8,789 nucleotides of DNA from an uncultured Ardenticatenia bacterium (GTDB taxonomy: Bacteria; Chloroflexota; Anaerolineae; Promineifilales; Promineifilaceae), in the NCBI GenBank assembly GCA_937858165.1, contig CALLZA010000612.1:1-8789 (forward strand), written 5' to 3'. A model generated the notes under the pieces. The model saw nothing but the letters and a program-made list of their open reading frames with translations, was not told where the DNA came from and did no database searches. Positions 1-7,364 of the stretch are shown here, one piece after another. Made by a program: the position numbers and the translations under genes. How positions within the stretch are numbered: position 1 is the stretch's first letter; each line of letters starts with the position of its first letter.

Positions 1-662
1 GTGCCGGCGGCGGGAGGGCTACCGGGGGCCGTCGCGGCGGGGGCGGCGATGGCGGCGGCGGCGGGCGCGGCCACCGGCGCGCCGGAAGCGGCAGCCTTCA
101 GGGCCTTGTTATAGGCCGACTCCGCTTTGGCGTTGGCCACGCGCGCCTTGCGCACATCTTCGGGCGACATACTGTCGGTGATGGCGATGAGCTGCGGCGG
201 GGCAATACCGGCGGCAGCCGTTGGCGCGGCGGCGGCCGGACGGCCCGCAGCAGCTACCGGCGCGGGCGCGGCGACCACGGCGCTGGTCGGGCCTGTGCGC
301 GCGCCGTCCCAACCGTGAAAACGGGCGATGCGGACGGCCGTCTGGGGGTCATCCTGTAGCCCCTGGCTGGCGGGGGCCAACGTCTCGGCGCCGGCGCGGC
401 CGATGCGACTGTTCGCGCCACGCGGCAGGGCGGCGGCGCGAGTGGCGGCCACTTTGCGCGCCTGCTTCAATTGCTCTTCATAATCTGCCTGAACTTTGAT
501 CTTGTGGCCCAAAGTCACGCCGGGGCTATACGCTCTCTCTTCGGCGGCCATCGCCGTGCGCGTGTGGGTGACAACATGATCGGCGCGGGAGAAGAGCAAG
601 GCAAGCAGCATCCCGACCAGCAGTACCAGGAATATGACAACGACGATCAGCAGAACGGCCAT
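1..662 (-). CDS. Unrecognised membrane-anchored Ala/Pro-rich protein, C-terminus beyond window edge
   Basis: An open frame of 220 codons runs from an ATG at 660-662 to the left edge with no stop, so the gene is partial. The start is supported by a Shine-Dalgarno-like GAGGGA 8 nt upstream and by a good promoter just before it. Residues 2-24 are an almost uninterrupted run of Val, Leu, Ile, Phe and Met, a single membrane anchor or uncleaved signal; Arg26 follows, which would favour a cytoplasmic C-terminus (inference). Residues 25-75 are soluble and charged. After that the chain becomes Ala/Pro-rich and low in complexity (about residues 126-160 and 194-220), with a short charged island near 160-192 (SMSPEDVRKARVANAKAESA). 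I recognise no family. The low-complexity stretches look like a flexible linker. That it is a real gene is fairly secure because start, RBS, promoter and anchor agree. Confidence 0.7.
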   Translation of the reverse strand, partial: MAVLLIVVVIFLVLLVGMLLALLFSRADHVVTHTRTAMAAEERAYSPGVTLGHKIKVQADYEEQLKQARKVAATRAAALPRGANSRIGRAGAETLAPASQGLQDDPQTAVRIARFHGWDGARTGPTSAVVAAPAPVAAAGRPAAAAPTAAAGIAPPQLIAITDSMSPEDVRKARVANAKAESAYNKALKAAASGAPVAAPAAAAIAAPAATAPGSPPAAG

Positions 663-704
663 AATGGGAATCCCTCAACTGTGTGCGGCGTCAAATTGCA
701 GTTC

Positions 705-732
705 ATTATAGCGATTGTGCCGGATTTCTCAA
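705..732 (-). promoter_or_regulatory. Sigma70-type promoter for the membrane-anchored protein
   Basis: On the minus strand, TTGAGA (727-732, 5 of 6 to consensus) and a perfect TATAAT (705-710) are separated by 16 nt. Transcription would start near 698, giving a leader of about 36 nt before the ATG at 662. The -35 box overlaps the T-rich end of the preceding terminator, so it starts a new unit directly after the tRNA unit ends. Confidence 0.7.
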
Positions 733-763
733 AAAGAAACGGCCCGGAGATCATCCGGGCCGT
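731..763 (-). terminator. Rho-independent terminator of tRNA-Leu
   Basis: A perfect 10-bp GC-rich stem (739-748 pairs with 754-763, loop gatca at 749-753) is followed on the minus strand by TTTCTTTTT (731-739, sharing its first base with the stem). It lies 20 nt past the 3' end of the tRNA gene, so its obvious role is to end the tRNA transcript. Confidence 0.85.
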
Positions 764-783
764 CCACAAGCGTTTCGCTTTAC

Positions 784-870
<87 letters not shown>

Positions 871-883
871 CAAATCAGAGGGT

Positions 884-911
884 ATTGTAACAAGCGCCGG
901 CAAAAAGTCAA
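884..911 (-). promoter_or_regulatory. Sigma70-type promoter of tRNA-Leu
   Basis: On the minus strand, TTGACT (906-911) and TACAAT (884-889) are 16 nt apart, each 5 of 6 to consensus. The predicted start is near 877, a few bases before the mature tRNA 5' end at 870. The 16-nt spacer matches that of the neighbouring promoter at 705-732. Confidence 0.75.
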
Positions 912-920
912 ACAGGAACA

Positions 921-960
921 GCATGCAGATGACGCAGATTCCGCGGATGAACGCACAGAG
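921..960 (-). repeat. Degenerate ~10-bp phased repeat (partial copy)
   Basis: Between the end of prfB and the tRNA promoter, the sequence breaks into near-10-base units: gcatgcagat, gacgcagatt, ccgcggatga, acgcacagag. They resemble the units of the larger inverted repeat at 3491-3577 (gaacacggat, gacgcggact, ggcacggata). It looks like a decayed copy of one dispersed repeat family. The relation is judged by eye. Confidence 0.45.
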
Positions 961-1023
961 GAGTGATTCTGAGGGTGGTAATCTGCGCCATCAGCGTCGC
1001 GTGCCACTCTTGAGCAACCCCGC

Positions 1024-2131
1024 TTACTCCTCCGCAACCGTCACCCCTTCTCCCACCTGCCCGCGCAGATAGGCTTCCATGAACTCATCGAGCCGCCCGT
1101 CGAGCACCGCCTGCGTGTTGCCGACCTCGTGGCCGGTGCGGTGATCCTTGATCATCTTGTAAGGCTGCAAGACGTAGGAGCGGATCTGGCTGCCCCACCC
1201 GGCGTCGACGTCTTCGCCCTTCAGGGCGGCGATCTCGGCGTTCTGCTTGCGCCGCGCCAGGTCGAACAACTGCGCCTTCAGAACGTTCATCGCTACCTGC
1301 GTGTTTTGGGTCAGCGAACGCTGGTTCTGGCAAGAGACGACCACGCCGGTCGGCAAGTGGGTAATGCGCACGGCCGTCTCGTTCTTCTGCACGTGCTGCC
1401 CACCCGCGCCGCTGGCCCGGAAGCGGTCAATACGCAGGTCCTTCTCGTCGATCTCGATCTCGATGTCTTCAGCCACGTCGGGCCACACCTCGACCTTGGC
1501 GAACGATGTATGGCGGCGGCTGCTGGCGTCGTAGGGGGAGATGCGCACCAAACGGTGGACGCCGCGCTCCGACTTGAGCCAGCCGAAGGCGTAGCGCCCG
1601 CCGATGGCGATGGTGCAACTCTTGATGCCCGCCTCGTCGCCGGCGCTTTCGTCCAGAATGTCGGCCGACAGCCGGTGCTGCTCAGCCCAACGCAGGAACA
1701 TGCGTTGCAGCATCTGCGCCCAATCCTGCGCTTCGGTGCCCCCCGCCCCGGCGTGGATGGCGAGGATAGCGCTCTCGTCGTCGTAGTCGCCCGACATGAG
1801 TGTCTGGAACTCCAGCGCGGCGACTTCGGCTGACAGGCGCTCGACCTCGGTCGACAGCTCTTCGCGCATCTCTTCATCGCCCAGCTCGGCCAGCTCGCGC
1901 GCGTCGCTCAGGGCGCGGCCGATCGTCTGCCACACGCCCACCTGCTCGCGCAAGCGGTTTAACTCGCGCATGACGCTCTGAGCCTCGGCCGGACTGTTCC
2001 AGAATTCAGCCGCCGCGCTGCGCTCTTCCAGTTCCGTTATCCGTGCTTCCTTGTTAGCGACGTCAAAGCCGCCCCCGGAGATGGGTTACGATGTCGGTCA
2101 TCTCGGTCAGGCGGTCGAGTAGGTCTTGCAT
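1024..2131 (-). CDS. prfB: Peptide chain release factor 2, with programmed +1 frameshift
   Basis: RF2 recognises UAA and UGA in the ribosomal A site and triggers hydrolysis of peptidyl-tRNA. The full gene starts at ATG 2129-2131 and encodes 22 residues (MQDLLDRLTEMTDIVTHLRGRL), then meets TGA at 2063-2065. A +1 shift on CTT continues as DVANKEARITELEER and joins the long frame, giving 368 residues, the usual RF2 length. Read without the shift, only 315 residues from 1971 appear. The catalytic GGQ is at about 243-245 within SGAGGQHV; the residue four before GGQ is Ala, as in most RF2s. The stop-codon reading tripeptide, normally SPF, is SPY at about 198-200 (codons 1531-1539). The start has only a weak Shine-Dalgarno (GGA). 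It lies 101 nt after ftsY, across a repeat-filled gap. No clear terminator follows the gene. Confidence 0.95.
2062..2077 (-). promoter_or_regulatory. prfB: prfB programmed +1 frameshift signal
   Basis: Minus-strand codons are CGG GGG CGG CTT TGA C. This has the same layout as the classical RF2 site (AGG GGG TAT CTT TGA C): an internal Shine-Dalgarno-like G-run, one codon, then the slippery CTT followed by the poor stop context UGA-C. Low RF2 lets the ribosome slip +1 and make more RF2; high RF2 terminates at codon 23. This is autoregulation, known for the family and directly visible here. Confidence 0.95.
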
Positions 2132-2133
2132 AG

Positions 2134-2168
2134 TCAGTATCCAGTGATTAGTTGTCAGTTCGTAGTTG
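2134..2168 (-). repeat. Five in-phase heptanucleotide repeats upstream of prfB
   Basis: Minus strand, five contiguous 7-base units: CAACTAC, GAACTGA, CAACTAA, TCACTGG, ATACTGA (2162-2168, 2155-2161, 2148-2154, 2141-2147, 2134-2140). Consensus is nAACTgA. The array ends 2 nt before the prfB ATG and therefore occupies the place of its ribosome-binding site. It resembles the heptanucleotide short tandem repeats described in cyanobacteria and other bacteria. Confidence 0.7.
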
Positions 2169-2195
2169 AGCGCTTAGCGCGGTCTTCAGGCGTGT

Positions 2196-2228
2196 AGAAC
2201 CCCAATTTCTATAAAGAAACCCGGTTCT
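2196..2228 (-). repeat. Imperfect inverted repeat between ftsY and prfB
   Basis: Outer arms agaacc (2196-2201) and ggttct (2223-2228) pair. Inner arms atttct (2205-2210) and agaaac (2215-2220) pair with one G-T wobble, around the loop ataa. It starts 5 nt after the ftsY stop. On the minus strand no T-run follows, so it is a weak terminator candidate at best. It may instead be a dispersed palindromic element or an RNA-stabilising hairpin. A second small palindrome, gcgcttagcgc, is at 2170-2180. Confidence 0.55.
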
Positions 2229-2232
2229 TAAG

Positions 2233-3135
2233 TTACTCAAAGAGGCCGGCGATGAACTGGTCAGCGTCGAACGGGGCCAGGTCTTGCAGGCGCTCGCCGG
2301 TGCCGATGAAGCGCACGGGCAGGCCCAGTTCGCGGTAGATGGCGAAGACCATGCCACCCTTGGCCGTGCTGTCGAGCTTGGTCAGGATGACGCCGCTGAC
2401 GTGGACCGACTCCTTGAACTTCTCGGCCTGCGTCAGGGCGTTTTGGCCGGTCGGCGCGTCGAGGACGAGCAGCACTTCGTGGGGGGCAGCGTGAACGCTC
2501 TTGCGGCAGACGCTATAAACCTTCTCCAACTCCTTCATCAAGTTGAACTTGGTGTGCAACCGGCCGGCGGTGTCCACAAACAGCAGGTCGAAGCCGCGGG
2601 CGCGGGCGGCACGGATGCCGTCGTAGGCCACGGCCGCCGGGTCGCCGCCGGGCTGCCCGGCAATGATCGGCACGTCGGCGCGCTCACCCCAGATGCGCAA
2701 CTGGTCGATGGCCGCGGCGCGGAAGGTGTCGCCAGCGGCCAGGATGACCTTGCGCCCCTGGTCTTTGTAACGCTGGGCCAGCTTGCCGATGGTCGTTGTC
2801 TTGCCGGAGCCGTTGACGCCGACGATCATGACCACCGTCAGCAGCCGTGGCTGCTCCAACTCAAACACCGGCGGGTCGGTCAGCAGCGCCCTCAGTTCGC
2901 TGCGCAGCGCGCCGAGGAGTTGTTCGGCCCGGTAAAGTCCCTCGCGGCGCACGCGTTCGCGCAGGGTATCGACCAGATAGACGGTCGTCGGCACGCCGAC
3001 GTCGGCCTGGATGAGCAGCGCTTCCAGGTCTTCCCACGTCTCGTCGGTGATGTCGCCCGCGCCCAAAACGCCGGCGATCTGGCCGAACACGCTCTGTCGT
3101 GTGCGACTCAGGGATTCACGAATGCTCTTGAACAA
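2233..3135 (-). CDS. ftsY: Signal recognition particle receptor FtsY
   Basis: FtsY is the membrane-associated GTPase that docks ribosome-SRP complexes and passes nascent membrane proteins to the translocon. The 300-residue product is the compact form: a helical N domain (about 1-95) and the GTPase G domain, without a long acidic A domain. GTPase motifs are P-loop GVNGSGKT (106-113), DTFRAAA (136-142), DTAGR (188-192), DAPTGQNA (226-233), TKLD (252-255) and GTGE (278-281). DAPTGQNA and the N-terminal MFKSIRESLSRTR favour FtsY over Ffh, and there is no Met-rich M domain. The start is TTG (3133-3135), chosen because GAGG sits 6 nt upstream (3142-3145) and the N-terminus fits the family. It lies 71 nt after xseB, probably in one transcript with it, and upstream of prfB. 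Confidence 0.96.
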   Translation of the reverse strand: MFKSIRESLSRTRQSVFGQIAGVLGAGDITDETWEDLEALLIQADVGVPTTVYLVDTLRERVRREGLYRAEQLLGALRSELRALLTDPPVFELEQPRLLTVVMIVGVNGSGKTTTIGKLAQRYKDQGRKVILAAGDTFRAAAIDQLRIWGERADVPIIAGQPGGDPAAVAYDGIRAARARGFDLLFVDTAGRLHTKFNLMKELEKVYSVCRKSVHAAPHEVLLVLDAPTGQNALTQAEKFKESVHVSGVILTKLDSTAKGGMVFAIYRELGLPVRFIGTGERLQDLAPFDADQFIAGLFE

Positions 3136-3206
3136 CGATAGCCTCTACAAGAAGGGATGATCCACAGAATGGGCCGATGGGGCAGATTGGGAAACCGGCC
3201 GCCGGA

Positions 3207-3434
3207 TTAGCCCGATGGGTTGAGCAGGACGATCTCACCGTCGTCGGTCAGTTGCTCGACGCGCAACTGGGCCTCGTCCAGCAGACGGCCGCAATGGACG
3301 GCCAGGCGCTGACCGCGCTCGAACAGCGACAGCGAGGCCTCCAGCGTCAGGTTGCCCGATTCGAGTTGGGCTACCGTCTGCTCTAGTTCCACCAGCGCCT
3401 CTTCAAAGCTCAGGCCGGTCAGGTCGTCGGTCAT
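3207..3434 (-). CDS. xseB: Exodeoxyribonuclease VII small subunit
   Basis: XseB is the small accessory subunit that assembles in several copies on XseA to form exonuclease VII, which degrades single-stranded DNA in both directions. The 75-residue product shows the family signature in order: LSFEEALVELEQTVAQLESG (8-27), LTLEASLSLFERGQRL (29-44), then a C-terminal helix with DEAQLRVEQL (53-62). Length is typical. The frame is open upstream to 3515, but those codons fall in a hairpin and repeat and are unlike XseB, so ATG 3432-3434 is preferred. No Shine-Dalgarno precedes it, and a -10-like TACAAT ends 7 nt before the ATG, which suggests a leaderless mRNA. The partner xseA is not in the window. 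Confidence 0.93.
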   Translation of the reverse strand: MTDDLTGLSFEEALVELEQTVAQLESGNLTLEASLSLFERGQRLAVHCGRLLDEAQLRVEQLTDDGEIVLLNPSG

Positions 3435-3441
3435 GGGGCGG

Positions 3442-3447
3442 ATTGTA
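3442..3447 (-). promoter_or_regulatory. Possible -10 element for leaderless xseB
   Basis: Minus-strand TACAAT (5 of 6 to consensus) would place the start of transcription at about 3435, right at the xseB ATG (3434). No convincing -35 box is seen at the usual distance, where the terminator hairpin lies instead. This is a tentative call. Confidence 0.35.
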
Positions 3448-3453
3448 CGACAA

Positions 3454-3482
3454 AACGCGGGCGATTGCACACCGCCCGCGTT
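3454..3482 (-). terminator. GC-rich hairpin, probable hppA terminator
   Basis: A perfect 10-bp stem (3454-3463 with 3473-3482, sequence aacgcgggcg/cgcccgcgtt) encloses a 9-base loop. On the minus strand the 3' arm runs into TTTTG, a short T-run. It lies about 110 nt after the hppA stop and 20 nt before xseB, so it probably separates the two transcripts. Confidence 0.6.
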
Positions 3483-3490
3483 GAAGAGTC

Positions 3491-3577
3491 GAACACGGAT
3501 GACGCGGACTGGCACGGATAAGGAAGACTTCTTCTCTTATCCGTGCCAATCCGCGTCCAGTTGTGAAATCCGTGTTC
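3491..3577. repeat. Large three-part inverted repeat built of 10-base units
   Basis: Three nested arms pair: 3491-3500 with 3568-3577 (10 of 10), 3501-3508 with 3550-3557 (8 of 8), and 3510-3522 with 3536-3548 (13 of 13). They are interrupted only by a c/a mismatch (3509/3549) and a 10-nt bulge (3558-3567). The arms are made of related decamers such as gaacacggat and gacgcggact. It lies 12 nt after the hppA stop. It is probably a dispersed intergenic element; as RNA it would fold into a strong hairpin protecting the hppA 3' end (inference). Confidence 0.75.
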
Positions 3578-3589
3578 TATTCGCTTAAG

Positions 3590-5935
3590 TTAGTGAGTCG
3601 TCGTCGCCGTCGGCGCGCCGATGGGCTCAGCGGGCCTCTTGGAGCGCATGACGGCCCAGCCCAGCAGGGCCACCAGAGCCAGAATGATGATGACGACGAA
3701 CAGATTACGTTCATCGTAGCGCACGACGATGGGGGCGATGATGAGGCTGACCAGGTTGACGACCTTGATCATCGGGTTGAGCGCCGGGCCGGCGGTGTCC
3801 TTCAGCGGGTCGCCGACGGTGTCGCCGACCACGGCCGCCTTGTGGCGTTCCGACCCCTTGCCGGTGTTGGCAGCCACGTCGCGCTCCTCATCCTCGATGA
3901 GCTTCTTGCCGTTGTCCCACGCGCCGCCGGTGTTAGACATGAACACGGCCAGCAACATGCCGGAGACGATGATGCCCGCCTGGAAGCCGCCCAGCGCCTC
4001 CACCTGCAACAGCAGGCCAACGACAATGGGACTGATGACGGCCAGCGCGGCCAAGTTGATGAGGTCGCGCTGTGCGGCCACCGTCGAGATGGTGACGGCG
4101 CGGGCGTAGTCGGGCTTCACCGTGCCTTCGATGATGCCGGGGATGCGGAACTGCCGCCGCACTTCTTCCACCATCTGGCCCGCGGCGCGGGTGACGGCGC
4201 GAATAGCCAGCGAGGAGAACATCCACGGCAGGGCCGCGCCAAGCAAGACGCCGACGAACACCATTGGCTCGGAGACGCGAATGCCGTTGGCCAGGGCCTC
4301 TGGATTGACCAGCGTCACATCGGTGATGAACGAGCCGAAGAGTGACACGGCGGCGATGACCGCGGAGCCGATGGCGATGCCCTTGGTGATGGCCTTGGTC
4401 GTGTTGCCCACGGCGTCGAGGTCGGCCATGATCTTGCGCGCCTTCGGCTCCAGGTCGGCCATCTCGCCGATGCCGTTGGCATTGTCAGAGATGGGGCCAA
4501 AGGAGTCCATGGCGACGTTGTTGCCGGTCAGCGTCAACATGCCGATGCCGGTCATAGCCACGCCATAGAGAATCAAGGTGAACTGTATGACTCCGGGCGA
4601 GAAGCGGTCGGGGTCAAGCGGCGTCACGTCCACACCCTGGAAGATCAGGATGGCGGCGACGATGGTCGCGGCGATGACGAGGGTCGACCAGACGGCTGAC
4701 TCATAACCGTTGGCCAGACCGGAGAGGATGGTCGTCGCCGGACCGCCGGAGGTACTGTCGCGAACCTCCTTCACCGGGCGGTAGTGTGTGCCGGTAAAGT
4801 AGTCGGTCAGGCGGTCGATGACGATCGCCAGGGCAACACCGACGGCCGTGGAGAGGAAGGGCCGCCACCACCCGCCGGGGACGTCGTTCATATAGAACAC
4901 AGCGATGGCGCCAAACAACACGACTGAGATGGCGGCCGAGGTCAGAAAGCCCTGGAAGATGGCCCGCATGGCGTTGCCGCTGTCGTCCGACTGGCCGCGC
5001 ACCAGATAGGTGCCGACGATGGAGGCCAGCACGCCAACACCGCGCACCAGCAGCGGGTAGAGGATCCACTCGTTGTGGCCGGTAATGAGCGCCAGGGTGA
5101 CGCCCAGAATCAGGCCGGAAACGATGGTCACTTCGTAGGACTCGAAGATGTCGGCGGCCATACCGGCGCAGTCGCCCACGTTGTCGCCCACCAGGTCGGC
5201 GATGACGGCCGCGTTGCGCGGGTCGTCTTCGGGCATGTCCTGCTCGACCTTGCCCACCAGGTCAGCGCCAACGTCGGCCGCCTTGGTGTAAATGCCGCCG
5301 CCGACGCGCATGAACAACGCCACCAGCGTGCCGCCAAAACCGAAGCCGAGCAGCGCATCCGGCGCGGCGTTGGCGAAGACCATAAAGATTATCGTACCGC
5401 CCAGCAGACCGAGGCCGTCGGTCAACATGCCGGTGATCGTCCCGGTGCGATAGGCGATGCGCAGCGCGTCCTTGAAGCTCGTCCGCGCCGCATTGGCCAC
5501 GCGCACGTTGCCCTCGACAGCCATGCGCATACCGATCTGGCCTACGGCCAGCGAGAAGCCGGCGCCCATGATGAAAGCGATGGCCCGACCCAGACCGACG
5601 ATGAGGCGGATCTGGCTCTCGCTCGACCCGGCAAAGACCTCACGCGAGAACTCCGTCGGCGGCACGATGTAGACACTCAGGAAGAGGGCGACAGTAAGAA
5701 CGGCGATAAAGGGCAGAATGGTGCGCAACTGCCGCCCCAGGTAAGCATTGGCTCCCTGGCGAATGGCTTCCCACACTTCGATCATCCGCTCCGTCCCTTT
5801 GTCCTCGGCCAGAATCTGCCGGCGGAGGTAAACGGCGTAGATAAGACCGATGACCGCGATGCCCAGAACAGCCCAGACGGCGATCGTCTCAAAGCTACTC
5901 AGGTCCATTCTCATAAACCGAAATAACTGATCCAT
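3590..5935 (-). CDS. hppA: Membrane-bound proton-translocating pyrophosphatase, K+-independent type
   Basis: This integral membrane enzyme couples hydrolysis of cytoplasmic pyrophosphate to ion export. The 781-residue length and about 16 hydrophobic segments are typical. Substrate-binding motifs are present: DVGADLVGKVE (221-231), DDPRNAAVIADLVGDNVGDC (237-256), SNTGGAWDNGKK (667-678) and GDTVGDPLKDTAGP (704-717). The motif GNTTKA (510-515) has Lys514 where K+-dependent enzymes have Ala, so this is the K+-independent class, which pumps H+ in characterised members. The start is ATG 5933-5935. A strong GAGGAGG lies 14 nt upstream (5950-5956), somewhat far, but the inner ATGs at 5912-5914 and 5906-5908 have no Shine-Dalgarno. 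It is divergent from the deacetylase gene and likely monocistronic, with hairpins after its stop. I see no convincing promoter; a weak candidate is TTGAGC and CTTAAT near 5970-5995. Confidence 0.97.
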   Translation of the reverse strand: MDQLFRFMRMDLSSFETIAVWAVLGIAVIGLIYAVYLRRQILAEDKGTERMIEVWEAIRQGANAYLGRQLRTILPFIAVLTVALFLSVYIVPPTEFSREVFAGSSESQIRLIVGLGRAIAFIMGAGFSLAVGQIGMRMAVEGNVRVANAARTSFKDALRIAYRTGTITGMLTDGLGLLGGTIIFMVFANAAPDALLGFGFGGTLVALFMRVGGGIYTKAADVGADLVGKVEQDMPEDDPRNAAVIADLVGDNVGDCAGMAADIFESYEVTIVSGLILGVTLALITGHNEWILYPLLVRGVGVLASIVGTYLVRGQSDDSGNAMRAIFQGFLTSAAISVVLFGAIAVFYMNDVPGGWWRPFLSTAVGVALAIVIDRLTDYFTGTHYRPVKEVRDSTSGGPATTILSGLANGYESAVWSTLVIAATIVAAILIFQGVDVTPLDPDRFSPGVIQFTLILYGVAMTGIGMLTLTGNNVAMDSFGPISDNANGIGEMADLEPKARKIMADLDAVGNTTKAITKGIAIGSAVIAAVSLFGSFITDVTLVNPEALANGIRVSEPMVFVGVLLGAALPWMFSSLAIRAVTRAAGQMVEEVRRQFRIPGIIEGTVKPDYARAVTISTVAAQRDLINLAALAVISPIVVGLLLQVEALGGFQAGIIVSGMLLAVFMSNTGGAWDNGKKLIEDEERDVAANTGKGSERHKAAVVGDTVGDPLKDTAGPALNPMIKVVNLVSLIIAPIVVRYDERNLFVVIIILALVALLGWAVMRSKRPAEPIGAPTATTTH

Positions 5936-6052
5936 AACGGGTCGTTGAACCTCCTCATGACTGCGGATTGATTAAGGTAGAGCGGTCTGTCGCTCAATGT
6001 CGCCACGGAACGCTGAAGTTGGCCGGCGAGCCGGAGGGTCGGAGGCGTTGCC

Positions 6053-6067
6053 GGGCGGGCGGGCGGG
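6053..6067 (+). repeat. Four-tract G-quadruplex motif with single-base loops
   Basis: GGG at 6053-6055, 6057-6059, 6061-6063 and 6065-6067, each separated by one C. This is the canonical G4 pattern with the shortest loops, usually the most stable type. It is on the plus strand, which is the template for hppA, about 118 nt before the hppA start and 175 nt before the deacetylase start. A regulatory role is inference. Confidence 0.6.
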
Positions 6068-6204
6068 CGTTGCGCGACGCTCGACTCCAGCCCCAACGCC
6101 ATGGACATCGGCTAACAGTACCAACGTTTCTACACGTATGTTAATGTATTATCGCCGAAAGGGGCAACCAAATAGCGTCGTCAATCAACGCACGGCGGCG
6201 CTGA

Positions 6205-6213
6205 TGGTATAAT
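6205..6213 (+). promoter_or_regulatory. Extended -10 promoter for the deacetylase gene
   Basis: TGGTATAAT: a perfect TATAAT (6208-6213) preceded by the TGn extension. No good -35 is found 16-18 nt upstream, as expected for extended -10 promoters. Transcription would start near 6220, leaving a leader of about 20 nt before ATG 6242. Confidence 0.6.
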
Positions 6214-6241
6214 GCCCTTATCCGACCTGATGAAGTGATTC

Positions 6242-7276
<1,035 letters not shown>

Positions 7277-7364
7277 GGCGATGCGCCGATAATTGCAGCG
7301 GCAGTTGACCATAATGAAGCGGCCGGCCGTGGCCGCGCTCTAAGGGCACGGCAGAGGAAGGAGT

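Larger units (their letters stand above)
5936..6241. other. Divergent intergenic region between hppA and the deacetylase gene
   Basis: This 306-base gap holds the hppA ribosome-binding site (GAGGAGG, minus strand, 5950-5956), a G-quadruplex motif (6053-6067) and the extended -10 promoter for the deacetylase (6205-6213). Base composition changes from GC-rich (6001-6110) to AT-richer (6115-6175). A -10-like GATAAT is seen on the minus strand at 6148-6153, but without a matching -35. I see no small gene: the short frames here lack ribosome-binding sites and overlap real genes out of frame. Confidence 0.7.

Noticed and set aside
1129..1833. Plus-strand 234-residue open frame antisense to prfB
   Set aside because: Shadow of a GC-rich gene: no ribosome-binding site, and prfB on the other strand is certain.
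2284..3141. Plus-strand 285-residue open frame antisense to ftsY
   Set aside because: Shadow frame; composition and lack of recognisable domains fit antisense reading of ftsY.
3435..3515. N-terminal extension of xseB to 3515
   Set aside because: The extra 27 codons fall in the hairpin and inverted repeat and do not resemble XseB; ATG 3434 gives the family-typical 75 residues.
3563..4345. Plus-strand 260-residue open frame antisense to hppA, rich in Asp, Gly and His
   Set aside because: Antisense shadow of the hppA 3' end; starts inside the inverted repeat and has no ribosome-binding site.
5075..5926. Plus-strand 283-residue open frame antisense to hppA
   Set aside because: Antisense shadow of transmembrane-coding sequence; no initiation signals.
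5911..6108. Minus-strand 65-residue frame upstream of hppA
   Set aside because: Overlaps the hppA start out of frame, spans the G-tract region, and has no ribosome-binding site.
7310..7315. CATAAT as a -10 box for the acidic protein gene
   Set aside because: No matching -35 and no TGn extension; the gene may be co-transcribed with the deacetylase 88 nt upstream.
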